A stretch of 12,788 nt of DNA from Chloroflexota bacterium (GCA_005882715.1 VBEI01000063.1:1-12788), one strand, 5' to 3'; positions 5,666-12,590 are shown, numbered from the stretch's first letter. Made by a program: numbers and translations. The notes: generated by a model from the sequence alone, not told the origin.

Positions 5666-7192
5666 GTGAGTTACGAGTACGACCTGATCGTCGCCGGCGC
5701 CGGCTCCGGCGGATGCGTCGTCGCCGCCCGAGTCTCCGAAGACCCGCGCATCCGCGTCCTCCTGATCGAGTCCGGACCCGACTATCCAAACCTCGAGGCC
5801 CTGCCCGAAGACCTCCGCAACGTCAATCACGCCTCCTTCGCAGACCACGACTGGCGCCTCGAATACACGCCAAGTAGCACGAGCCGCGCGCTGCCCTTCG
5901 CCCGCGGCCGCGTCGTCGGCGGCTCCTCCGCCGTAAACACGGCCATCGCCCTCCGCGGCGTTCCCGAGGACTTCGACGAGTGGGCCCGGCTCGGCAATCC
6001 CCTTTGGAGCTGGGAGCGCATCCTCCCCGCCTTTATCCGGCTTGAGACCGACCTTGACTTCCCGGACGCGCCCTACCACGGCACGACCGGCCCGCTTCCT
6101 ATCCGTCGCCATACTCGCAACGAGCTTGTGTCCTTCCAGGCCGCCTGTATGGATGCCTTTTGCGAGCTTGGCTACCCGGAATGCGCCGACCACAACGATC
6201 CCGCGTCCACAGGCTTCGGTCCCCATCCCATGAACAAGCGCGGCGACCTCCGCATTAGCGCCGCAATTGCCTACTTGGCCATGGCCCGCGATCGGCCCAA
6301 CCTCTCGGTCCTGCCCGACACGGACCTCCAACGCGTGGTCTTCAAGGACGGCGCCGTCTGCGCTGTCGAGGTAAGGACGAAAGGCGCGATCCAGTCGATT
6401 TCCGCCCCGCACGTCGTACTTGCCTGCGGGGCGATCCATACGCCGGCGGCGCTCACCCGCTCCGGCATCGGCCCTCGCGACATCCTCGACCGGCTCGGTG
6501 TCGGCGTGGTGGCAGCCCTCGAAGGCGTGGGGCGCAACCTCATGGACCACCCCGCGATCGGGCCGACCCTCTACCCACAAGCTGGTGTCGTCGATTGGGA
6601 CATGCCGGTGATCCAGACGACGCTGCGCTACACAGCTTCGGTCAGTGACGACCGGAACGACATGCAACTCGAGCCGCTAACGTTCATGCATCAGGTGGGC
6701 GGGCGGATGCTCTGCGGCATCGCCGCCTGCGTCTTCAAATCTTACTCAAGGGGACGCCTCGAGTTCGACAGCGCGGACATCGACACCCAACCACGCATCC
6801 TCCCCGACTACCTCTCCGACGAACGCGACTACGCCAAGCTAAGAGACGGCCTGGCCCGCGCTATGCAGCTCTGCGAGACGCGAGCCGTTAAGGCGGTCAC
6901 GAGAGGCGTCCGCCGCCCAACGCCGGAGGAGCTGGCGGACGAGCACATGCTCGAGAGCTGGATGCGCCGCAACGTCGCGACCGGCGCCCACCCCGCCTGC
7001 ACCTCACGCATGGGCCCGCCCGACGATCCGATGTCGGTCGCCGACGAACGCGGCCGCGTCCTCGGTGTACGCAATCTCCGGCTCGCCGACGCCTCCCTTA
7101 TGCCTGTGATCCCACGCGCCAATACAAACATCCCCACCATAATGCTTGCCGAGCGCATCGCCGAGTTCACGCTCGCCGATCTCGCGCCTTAG
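5666..7192 (+). CDS. GMC-family FAD-dependent oxidoreductase
   Basis: A complete 508-residue glucose-methanol-choline oxidoreductase; such enzymes oxidise alcohols (choline, sugars, aryl or polyethylene glycols) with FAD and pass electrons to oxygen or an acceptor. The FAD Rossmann motif is GAGSGG (11-16) with Glu35 for the ribose. GMC signature 1 is around GRVVGGSSAVN (81-91) and signature 2 GAIHTPAALTRSGIGP (255-270). The C-terminal active site has His442 (ATGAHPACTSRMG) and the ANTNIPTIM stretch (485-493), where Asn takes the place of the second catalytic residue. There is no signal peptide or Tat motif, so cytoplasmic. Substrate unknown; choline-dehydrogenase-like in general form, but no betaine genes are near. 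Start at GTG 5666, no Shine-Dalgarno, TAAACT 6 nt upstream: probably leaderless. Confidence 0.93.
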   Translation: MSYEYDLIVAGAGSGGCVVAARVSEDPRIRVLLIESGPDYPNLEALPEDLRNVNHASFADHDWRLEYTPSSTSRALPFARGRVVGGSSAVNTAIALRGVPEDFDEWARLGNPLWSWERILPAFIRLETDLDFPDAPYHGTTGPLPIRRHTRNELVSFQAACMDAFCELGYPECADHNDPASTGFGPHPMNKRGDLRISAAIAYLAMARDRPNLSVLPDTDLQRVVFKDGAVCAVEVRTKGAIQSISAPHVVLACGAIHTPAALTRSGIGPRDILDRLGVGVVAALEGVGRNLMDHPAIGPTLYPQAGVVDWDMPVIQTTLRYTASVSDDRNDMQLEPLTFMHQVGGRMLCGIAACVFKSYSRGRLEFDSADIDTQPRILPDYLSDERDYAKLRDGLARAMQLCETRAVKAVTRGVRRPTPEELADEHMLESWMRRNVATGAHPACTSRMGPPDDPMSVADERGRVLGVRNLRLADASLMPVIPRANTNIPTIMLAERIAEFTLADLAP

Positions 7193-7251
7193 GCCGCCTT
7201 GACCCGTAGTTTTGGCGTGCTTCGACGTGCAGAAGAACCCCTGGGTAACTA

Positions 7252-7265
7252 AGCGAGCGCTCGCT
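7252..7265. terminator. Palindrome with T-run after the GMC gene
   Basis: AGCGAGCGCTCGCT is a perfect 14-bp palindrome 60 bases after the GMC stop, followed by CCG and TTTTGT. As RNA it would make a short GC stem before four U residues: a weak intrinsic terminator, or alternatively a dimeric regulator site upstream of the next gene. Confidence 0.4.
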
Positions 7266-7305
7266 CCGTTTTGTACATAACCGCGGAAAAACCCGCGCCC
7301 GCCTC

Positions 7306-7334
7306 TTCACAACGGGCGCCAAAACCGTTAGGTT
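7306..7334 (+). promoter_or_regulatory. Promoter of the 7341 gene, leaderless type
   Basis: TTCACA (7306-7311), 17-bp spacer, TAGGTT (7329-7334), then 6 nt and the GTG at 7341. The -35 differs from TTGACA at one base and the spacing is ideal. The start point would fall on or beside the start codon, so the mRNA is predicted to be leaderless. Confidence 0.65.
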
Positions 7335-7340
7335 CGAGCC

Positions 7341-7730
7341 GTGAGTTTACAGCCTCAGGCCCGCCGGCCCGGCCAGACGCTCACCGGAAAGCGGCGCCAC
7401 GCCTTTGCGCCGGCAGAGGATGTCGAGCTGCGCGCTCCCGCGCTCGATAACCTCTTCTACGATGCCGCCAAACTGCTCGGAAATTCCCCATCTTTCGCGA
7501 CCCAGGCCGCCGTCGAGGCGGCAATGGACTACCTGGCCGAATGCGACGACTTCATGTCCCGCCTTGAAGCACACGCCCGCTCGCGTCTGGGCCGTGCGCG
7601 CAGGCAGGACACGAATGCCGACGACACGGCTTTCGACGACCTGATGGTCGATCTAATGATCGCCGTTCAGGACCGCGTAACCGACTGGGTTCGTCTGGAT
7701 TTGCCCAGGCGGGCTGTCCCGCACGGCTAA
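7341..7730 (+). CDS. Small helical protein of unknown function
   Basis: A 129-residue protein I cannot assign. The first 30 residues are basic and probably disordered (QARRPGQTLTGKRRH). Residues 34-75 and 85-120 look like amphipathic helices (LDNLFYDAAKLLG, AAVEAAMDYLAECDDFMSRLEAHARSRL, FDDLMVDLMIAVQDRVTDWVRL). One cysteine, no signal peptide, no membrane segment, no recognisable metal or nucleotide motif. Third positions are G/C-rich as in the neighbours, and the well-formed promoter directly upstream argues that it is real. Start at GTG 7341 without a ribosome-binding site (leaderless pattern). It sits between two flavoprotein genes in the same direction, with 148 and 86 bp gaps, but nothing shows a shared function. 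Confidence 0.65.
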   Translation: MSLQPQARRPGQTLTGKRRHAFAPAEDVELRAPALDNLFYDAAKLLGNSPSFATQAAVEAAMDYLAECDDFMSRLEAHARSRLGRARRQDTNADDTAFDDLMVDLMIAVQDRVTDWVRLDLPRRAVPHG

Positions 7731-7806
7731 CCTCAGCTCGCCCACCATCGCCACCAACATCTGGCCGCGCGTAACTTCATGGCATAATCTGCAGCGATAA
7801 CTGCGA

Positions 7807-7827
7807 CGATCATTCGATGCGATCATT
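7807..7827. repeat. Direct repeat across the flavin reductase start
   Basis: CGATCATT occurs at 7807-7814 and 7820-7827, 13 bp apart, flanking and overlapping the ATG at 7817. It may be a binding site for a regulator or an incidental short duplication. A CATAAT at 7783-7788 could be the -10 of this gene; there is no Shine-Dalgarno sequence. Confidence 0.3.
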
Positions 7828-8482
7828 TGAGCCTACCGATGCCCTTCGTCTCCTGAACGGCGGCCCTGTCGTCCTCCTCACGACCCGCTTCCGCAACGAG
7901 ACCAACGTAATGCCCGCCATCTGGACCGTTCCGCTCTCCCGCCGCCCGCCCTTCATCGGCGTCGCAGTCAATCACGCCCGCCATACGCACGACATGGTCC
8001 GCTTCGCGGAGGAGTTTGCGCTCAACTTCCCCGGTCGGGACCTCATGAACCACACGCACTACTTCGGCGCCGTCTCCGGGGCGAATGTCGGCAAGCTCGA
8101 GCTCGCGAAGCTGGCTACCTTCAAGGCCTCGAAGATCGGCGCCCCGCTCATCGAGAACTGTCTGGCCTATGTGGAGTGCTCACTCGAAGACGCGCTACGC
8201 GTCGGCGATCACACGCTTTTCGTCGGCCGTATTCTCGTCGTCCAGGCCGAGCCCGAAGCCTTCGACGGTACCTGGCTCATCGACGACCCGGACTACCGGC
8301 CCCTCCACTATCTCGGGATCGACCGCTACGCCGTCCTCGGCGAGCGCCTCACCGCCGAACTTCGCACGACCGAAGAAGGCGCCATCGAGCTCGCCGAATC
8401 ACCCGAAGAACGCGAGCGCCGCGAGGAAGAAGAGGCGAAGGAGGCCGAACGGCACCGTCGCGAAGGCGAAGACGGGCGCTAG
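7817..8482 (+). CDS. Flavin reductase-like FMN-binding protein
   Basis: A 221-residue protein of the flavin-reductase/flavoredoxin split-barrel family (PF01613, DIM6/NTAB type), which binds FMN and either reduces flavins with NAD(P)H or carries electrons. Family traits: the N-terminal PVVLLTTR and NVMPAIWTVPLS strands (17-41), PPFIGVAV (44-51), HDMVRFAEEFALNFPG (59-74), the long C-terminal-half strand set, and PLHYLGIDRYAVLGERL near 162-178. Residues 192-221 are an extra highly charged Glu/Arg tail, predicted helical or disordered, not part of the fold. The ATG at 7817 gives the normal N-terminus, though no ribosome-binding site is visible. The stop (TAG, 8480-8482) lies in an 11-bp direct repeat. 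The physiological partner is unknown. It converges on the VOC gene. Confidence 0.88.
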   Translation: MRSFEPTDALRLLNGGPVVLLTTRFRNETNVMPAIWTVPLSRRPPFIGVAVNHARHTHDMVRFAEEFALNFPGRDLMNHTHYFGAVSGANVGKLELAKLATFKASKIGAPLIENCLAYVECSLEDALRVGDHTLFVGRILVVQAEPEAFDGTWLIDDPDYRPLHYLGIDRYAVLGERLTAELRTTEEGAIELAESPEERERREEEEAKEAERHRREGEDGR

Positions 8483-8511
8483 GTGCTAGAGCGCGAGTGG
8501 TAGGTGCTAGA
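8480..8511. repeat. 11-bp direct repeat at the flavin reductase stop
   Basis: TAGGTGCTAGA at 8480-8490 and again at 8501-8511. The first copy supplies the TAG stop of the flavin reductase. The layout recalls the msrA stop inside heptamer array B, although the sequences differ. Confidence 0.6.
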
Positions 8512-8547
8512 CGTGGTGCTTGAGAAGCGGATTGTCTATGCCGCCGT

Positions 8548-8928
8548 TCATGACGCACGTTCCCTGACCGGGCTGCCTGCGCTGATCACCTTTGGTCGCT
8601 CATGCCGCGGCTGGTAAACGCCGAGCTTCCCACCACCTGGCAGCCTCAGTTGGGTGAGCAAGCCCCAGCCTTCGTCGGTAATCGGGTCGCAGACGATGCC
8701 GTGCTTGTCCATTTCCGTGACGAACGCCGTGATCTCGTCGCACATTAGATAGAGCTCGTGAACATCGTTCTGCTCAGACGGGTGCACTGCGACTTCCGCC
8801 GGTGGCAATCCAAAGATCAGCCATCCCTCACCCACATCGACATTCGGTAGCTTGAGGACATCGCGCAGGAAAGCACGGTCGGCGTCGGGACTGCTGCTAT
8901 AGATAATTGAATGAGCACCGATGATCAT
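8548..8928 (-). CDS. VOC superfamily (glyoxalase/bleomycin-resistance fold) protein
   Basis: A single-VOC-domain protein of 126 residues, the size at which such proteins form dimers. It begins with the usual first strand and helix (GAHSIIYSSSPDADRAFLRDVL, residues 4-25), has VAVHPSE and NDVHELYLMCDE in the middle, and ends with LRLPGGGKLGVYQPRH. Of the typical metal ligands His6 and His57/Glu58 are candidates. The usual C-terminal Glu position reads Gln106, so metal-dependent catalysis is uncertain. It might instead bind a small ligand. The ATG at 8928 has GGGGAGG about 7 nt upstream. It lies 24 bp behind the MBL-fold gene and is almost surely in the same transcript. Reaction unknown. Confidence 0.87.
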   Translation of the reverse strand: MIIGAHSIIYSSSPDADRAFLRDVLKLPNVDVGEGWLIFGLPPAEVAVHPSEQNDVHELYLMCDEITAFVTEMDKHGIVCDPITDEGWGLLTQLRLPGGGKLGVYQPRHERPKVISAGSPVRERAS

Positions 8929-8952
8929 AGTAGGTCCTCCCCTGTATCTCGG

Positions 8953-9728
8953 CTAACCGTATGGCTCTGCCTTTGAAGGCTCCTCATCCGACCCCTGTAC
9001 GACTTCTTCGACGGCCAGCCCAGCGAACCTGAAAAGCTCGCCACGCAGGTCCTGCAATGCCTGCACCGCGTTGCCGTTGTACGCCGAGCTATGGTGACCG
9101 GCAAGCACTTTCGGCTCCAGGGCCACCAATCGGTCGAAGACGGCACCCGTGTGGGGGCCAACCGGCAGATAGCCGGGCAAGTCTTTGAGCGCCGACATCG
9201 ACTGCTCGATGATGTCGCTCTCCGTTACGGGCTGGGGTTTGCCGAAGACCGTGAACAGATCGCTGCAGAAGAGGGTTCCAGTCGTCTCTTCGAAGACGAG
9301 GATCGCGTCCCAGGCGTGCGGCACATGCGGCGTGATGAGAAAACGCAGCTTCTTCTGCCCCAGGTCCAGCACTTCGTTGTCGCCAAGACCGCGGACCGCC
9401 CGGTCGAAGAAGTCCCCGACGCTGAGCATTACGCCGATCTGGCCATGCACCGGCTCGGCTTTGGGCGCGACACCAAGAAACTCGTTCAGCGCCCCGCACT
9501 CATCCGACTCGAGGTGAGACCAGCTGATGTACGACAGCGAGGCCGGGTCGACTACCTTCTTCACCGCTTCCAACGTCTGCGGGAAAAGCCCCTTCGATTC
9601 GATCCGGTATGGAACAGCAGCGGCTTCTCTCCTTTGATCAGGAACTGGCTGAACTCTACCGGCGCGTAATTCCCATCGAAGCTTGAGATGCGATAAATCC
9701 CATCGGCGATTTCGTGGACGTCGGACAC
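8953..9728 (-). pseudogene. ODP-type (flavodiiron-like) MBL-fold protein gene with frameshift
   Basis: The gene encodes a metallo-beta-lactamase-fold protein of the oxygen-binding diiron kind found in flavodiiron proteins, without the flavodoxin domain. It starts at GTG 9728 (AAGGAGG 5 nt upstream). The first 42 residues (SDVHEIADGIYRISSF ... LLFHTG) are in one frame; the rest (GLFPQTLEAVKK onward) is in another. The break lies at a tandem 5-bp duplication, TTCGA twice at 9593-9602. Removing one copy restores an uninterrupted 256-residue protein. In that reading the iron ligands are His70, Glu72 and Asp74 (SHLESDE), His136 (PHAWD), Asp155 (CSDLF) and His210 or 211 (AGHHSS), all present. So the domain was functional recently, or the duplication is a sequencing or assembly error. 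The first gene of an operon with the VOC gene, with its own promoter. Confidence 0.8.
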
Positions 9729-9754
9729 GGCAACCTCCTTCTCTCAGCACTGGG

Positions 9755-9783
9755 ATTGTAGGCGAACGCTCTTTCGTTGCCAA
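9755..9783 (-). promoter_or_regulatory. Promoter of the MBL-VOC operon
   Basis: On the minus strand TTGGCA (9783-9778), 17-bp spacer, TACAAT (9760-9755). Both hexamers are close to the sigma-70 consensus. The transcript would begin about 9748, leaving a leader of about 20 nt with the AAGGAGG site. Confidence 0.7.
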
Positions 9784-9796
9784 CCGGTGTCCGAAC

Positions 9797-9824
9797 TTGA
9801 CTTTCACGTGAAGGTTGGTATCCT
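9797..9824 (+). promoter_or_regulatory. Promoter of the DinB-fold gene with palindrome in its spacer
   Basis: TTGACT (9797-9802), 16-bp spacer, TATCCT (9819-9824). The spacer begins with TTCACGTGAA (9803-9812), a perfect 10-bp palindrome between -35 and -10. A protein bound there would block this promoter and lies about 20 bp from the -35 of the divergent operon. Confidence 0.65.
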
Positions 9825-9871
9825 TCCGCGGTGGAGGGCAGTTCCCGGGCCTCACCAAAAGGAGGTTCCGA

Positions 9872-10381
9872 ATGATAGCGTCCAAGGCTGAGCTACTGGA
9901 CAAGCTCCGCACGAGCGGCGACCAGGTCGTTTCCAAACTGCGTGGCCTGCCACCAGAGAGTTTCGAACAAGGCCGCTACGAAAGCGGCTGGAATGGCCGC
10001 CAGATTCTCGCCCACATTGCTTCCATTGAGTGGACCTATCCGCGGCTGATCGACGTCGCGCGCGAGGCGCAGTCGCCCAAGCCCGCGGAAGCGCCGAAGG
10101 AAGCGTCCGCCGAGCCGGCCACCCGAGCCGCGCGTGGGGGGATCAACGATTATAACGGGCGCCAGGTCGAAAAGCGCGCCCAAATGAGCGTGGCGGAGCT
10201 GATCGATGAGTTCGAGACGAACCGCGCGAAGACAATCGCCGCCTTCGAGCAGGCCGACGAATCGCTGCTCAGCCAGTCGATCAAGTCAGCCGGCGGGATA
10301 ACCGGCCAGCTGGCGGACGTCGTCTCGATGATCGCTATCGCCCATGTCGACCAGCACGCCCGCGACATCGCCGGTTCATAG
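9872..10381 (+). CDS. DinB-fold (DinB/YfiT-like) four-helix protein
   Basis: A 169-residue DinB-like four-helix-bundle protein. Members bind a divalent metal through three histidines, and many are thiol-dependent transferases (mycothiol or bacillithiol) or damage-induced proteins of unknown action. Here the histidines are His48 (GRQILAHIASIEW) and His158 and His162 (AHVDQHARDI), in the expected positions. The helical N-terminal segment GLPPESFEQ and the SGWNGRQ turn are typical. Residues 66-90 are an Ala/Pro/Glu-rich loop, probably flexible. The start is ATG 9872, with GGAGG 6 nt upstream, not the longer frame from 9815, which would cover the promoter. It is divergent from the MBL-VOC operon and may share control with it. 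Which thiol or substrate it uses cannot be told. Confidence 0.85.
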   Translation: MIASKAELLDKLRTSGDQVVSKLRGLPPESFEQGRYESGWNGRQILAHIASIEWTYPRLIDVAREAQSPKPAEAPKEASAEPATRAARGGINDYNGRQVEKRAQMSVAELIDEFETNRAKTIAAFEQADESLLSQSIKSAGGITGQLADVVSMIAIAHVDQHARDIAGS

Positions 10382-10395
10382 GATGCCCGGCCTTC

Positions 10396-10420
10396 CGTTC
10401 GTGCTGAGCTTGTCGAAGCA
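10396..10420. repeat. Dispersed repeat-like element
   Basis: The 25 bases at 10396-10420, containing CGTGCTGAGCTTGTCGAAG, match a word I recall as a common dispersed intergenic element in many GC-rich bacterial genomes. The related words TGTCGAAGGA (5403-5412) and TCGTCCTGAG (5592-5601) occur in the intergenic region before the GMC gene. Membership in one repeat family is inference from memory. Confidence 0.45.
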
Positions 10421-10504
10421 TCGATTACGCCAGCGCAGGCTGAGTTCACCGAAGCCGGAGCGCGCTTTCGGAACAACCTCACGCCGGTCCCGCGGATCCC
10501 CGGT

Positions 10505-11119
10505 ATGAGTGCCGCCGCAACCGCGATGCAGGAGCGCCTGAAGGGCCTCTTCGCCGATACCCTCGGCATGCGCTTCGTTGAAGTGACCGCGGATCGCGTG
10601 CGCGCGGAGCTCGACGTCCGCGAAGAGCTCTGTACCGTCCCCGGCATCATGCACGGCGGCGCGATCATGGCGTTCGCGGACACGCTCGGGGGCGTCGCGA
10701 CCTCACTCAATCTCCCGCCGGGCGCCGGGACCACCACCATCGAGTCCAAGACCAACTTCCTCGCCGCCGCCCGAACCGGCCAGACAGTCCGCGGCGAATG
10801 CGTTCCCCTCCATCGTGGCAAGCAGACGCTCGTTTGGCAGACCCGCGTGACAGTCGAGGACCGCCTTGTAGCGCTCGTTACCCAGTCACAGATCGTCCTC
10901 GGGCTGAAGCAGACGCCCCAAGAGGTGCTCGCGGCCCTCTTCGCAGAGAAGCCGGTCGACGAGCAGAAGGCACTTCTCGCGACGCTAGAGCGGGCCGGCG
11001 CCGGGCTGTACCGCGCCTGGGCGGCCAATGAGGCGGACTCGACCGTGAAAGAGGCGCTACTTGCAGCGGCCGAGCGAGAAGACGAGAACGCGCGGACCCT
11101 TGAGAAGCCAAGCGACTGA
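10505..11119 (+). CDS. PaaI-type hotdog thioesterase with extra C-terminal helical domain
   Basis: Residues 1-133 are a PaaI/4HBT hotdog domain, which hydrolyses acyl-CoA thioesters, often aryl- or acyl-CoA formed in catabolism. The signature is VPGIMHGGAIMAFADTLGG (45-63) with HGG 50-52 and Asp59 as likely catalytic residue; TIESKTNFLAAARTGQ (78-93) and HRGKQTLVWQTRV (103-115) complete the fold. Residues 136-204 are an added helical segment (LLATLERAGAGLYRAWAANE, AALLAAAEREDENARTLE-like), which recalls half of a ferritin-like bundle, with Glu/Tyr/Glu spacing. No stop separates the parts, so it is a real fusion in this frame. The ATG at 10505 has no good ribosome-binding site; ATG 10526 is possible. 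The acyl-CoA dehydrogenase lies downstream, in keeping with acyl-CoA metabolism. Confidence 0.87.
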   Translation: MSAAATAMQERLKGLFADTLGMRFVEVTADRVRAELDVREELCTVPGIMHGGAIMAFADTLGGVATSLNLPPGAGTTTIESKTNFLAAARTGQTVRGECVPLHRGKQTLVWQTRVTVEDRLVALVTQSQIVLGLKQTPQEVLAALFAEKPVDEQKALLATLERAGAGLYRAWAANEADSTVKEALLAAAEREDENARTLEKPSD

Positions 11120-11260
11120 ATGAGGCCGAACGTAGGAGCGAGGCACCCACGCAATCGGGGGCGTAGTCATCGACGCCGCGTCCCTTTCGAGCCGACTTTT
11201 CGCTACAAGGACTGCCTCGCGCTTACAACGCTGTCCACCGTCCCGGAATCTGTGAGAACC

Positions 11261-11290
11261 TTGACGCGCACGTTAGAGTCCTCGTATCAT
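11261..11290 (+). promoter_or_regulatory. Likely promoter of the acyl-CoA dehydrogenase
   Basis: TTGACG (11261-11266), 18-bp spacer, TATCAT (11285-11290), upstream of the dehydrogenase start with a leader of about 90 nt. The rest of the 266-bp gap (11120-11385) shows no other gene or clear structure. Confidence 0.5.
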
Positions 11291-11385
11291 CACGATGGCC
11301 GCAGAGGCGGGTCCAGACCAGCGATCGCGCTGATTATGGATACTGAAAACGATAACCTACAAACTGCGACCGAAGGGAGCCAATC

Positions 11386-12570
11386 ATGGACTTTCGCTTC
11401 ACATCTGAGGAAGAAGCCTTCCGCACGGAAGTCCACGACTTCATCGAGAAGGACTGTCCGAAGGAGCTGCGCGGCGGCGACGTCTCCTTCTTCGAGCAGG
11501 CGGGTAACCTCTTCGCCTGGCGCAAGAAGGTGGCCCAGAAGGGATGGGTCGCGCCGGCCTGGCCGAAAGAGTACGGCGGAGCGGGAATGTCGATTATGGA
11601 GCAGTTTATCTACAGCATGGAGACGGCACGCATGCGCGCTCCGGCACCGATCTTCATCGGCGCGCTCGCCGTGGCCGTCATCGGGCCCACGATCATCATC
11701 TACGGCTCAGAAGAGCAGAAGAAGAAGCACATCCCGAAGATCCTCGCCGGCGAAGAGATGTGGTGCCAGGGCTTCTCCGAGCCCGGCTCCGGCTCAGACC
11801 TCGCCTCCCTCCAGACCCGCGCTGTCAAGGACGGCGACGACTACGTCATCAACGGCCAAAAGATCTGGACCACGCTCGCCCACATGTCGCAGTACATGCT
11901 CCTCCTTGCGCGCACCGACCCCGATGTCCCGAAGCACAAGGGCCTCTCGTACTTCATCGTGCCGATGAACTCGCCCGGCGTCACAGTCCGCCCGCTCATG
12001 AACATGGCCGGTACGCACGAGTTCAACGAGGTCTTCTTTGACAACGTCCGCATCCCCGCCCAAAACCTCGTCGGCGAAGAACACCGCGGCTGGTACCAAG
12101 CGGTGACCACGCTCGACATCGAGCGCTCGAACATCGGCTCGGCCGTCGGCCAGCAGCAGAATGTCGAGGACCTAATCAAGTTCGCCCGCGACAACCAGAG
12201 CGACGGCGTCGTGCGCATCAAGTCCGACCCTGCCCTACGCACAGAGCTGGCGGAGCGCTACCTCGAGACAGAAGTAGCAATGAGCCTGTCCTCCCGCGTC
12301 GTCTCCATGCAGTCGAAGGGCATGATCCCAAATTACGAGGCCTCTGCCGTGAAGCTGTACTCGATGGAGCTGAACCAGCGCATAGCGAACACCGGCGTCC
12401 GCCTCATGGGCCTGTACGGCCCGCTCGCCCGGGGAAGCAGACTATCGCCGATGAAGGGACGGATGTCCTACGCCTACATTCGCAACGTGGCGAACACGAT
12501 CGAGGGCGGCACGTCAGAGGTGCAGCGGAACATCGTCGCCCAGCGCGGCTTAGGTCTTCCCCGAGAATAG
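11386..12570 (+). CDS. Acyl-CoA dehydrogenase (FadE-like)
   Basis: A full 394-residue FAD-dependent acyl-CoA dehydrogenase: it introduces the alpha,beta double bond into acyl-CoA and passes electrons to ETF. N-terminal helical domain (about 1-120, from DFRFTSEEEAFRTEV; EYGGAGMS at 62-69), then the beta domain with WCQGFSEPGSGSDLAS (FAD/substrate loop, 125-140) and GQKIWTT (157-163). The C-terminal helical domain ends with NTIEGGTSEVQRNIVAQRGL. Glu373 in that IEGGTSE motif lies at the usual catalytic-base position of the family. A chain-length preference cannot be read. The ATG at 11386 has GGGAG about 8 nt upstream. It is downstream of, and in the same direction as, the thioesterase, but has its own likely promoter. 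The family is typical of multiple paralogues for lipid, steroid or aromatic acyl-CoA use. Confidence 0.95.
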   Translation: MDFRFTSEEEAFRTEVHDFIEKDCPKELRGGDVSFFEQAGNLFAWRKKVAQKGWVAPAWPKEYGGAGMSIMEQFIYSMETARMRAPAPIFIGALAVAVIGPTIIIYGSEEQKKKHIPKILAGEEMWCQGFSEPGSGSDLASLQTRAVKDGDDYVINGQKIWTTLAHMSQYMLLLARTDPDVPKHKGLSYFIVPMNSPGVTVRPLMNMAGTHEFNEVFFDNVRIPAQNLVGEEHRGWYQAVTTLDIERSNIGSAVGQQQNVEDLIKFARDNQSDGVVRIKSDPALRTELAERYLETEVAMSLSSRVVSMQSKGMIPNYEASAVKLYSMELNQRIANTGVRLMGLYGPLARGSRLSPMKGRMSYAYIRNVANTIEGGTSEVQRNIVAQRGLGLPRE

Positions 12571-12590
12571 TCGCGCCCAAGCGTAGGAAT

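Noticed and set aside
5585..6667. 360-residue minus-strand frame opposite the GMC gene
   Set aside because: Low-complexity Gly/Ala/Val/Asp composition typical of antisense frames in GC-rich genes; the plus frame has every GMC motif.
9659..9936. Long N-terminal extension of the MBL frame, up to 9936
   Set aside because: It is the result of the frameshift: it runs across the ribosome-binding site and both divergent promoters, and its peptide lacks any MBL sequence. The true N-terminus is in the other frame from 9728.
11120..11968. 282-residue plus-strand frame overlapping the acyl-CoA dehydrogenase
   Set aside because: Ser/Arg-rich out-of-frame reading; the dehydrogenase frame holds the real motifs and a ribosome-binding site.
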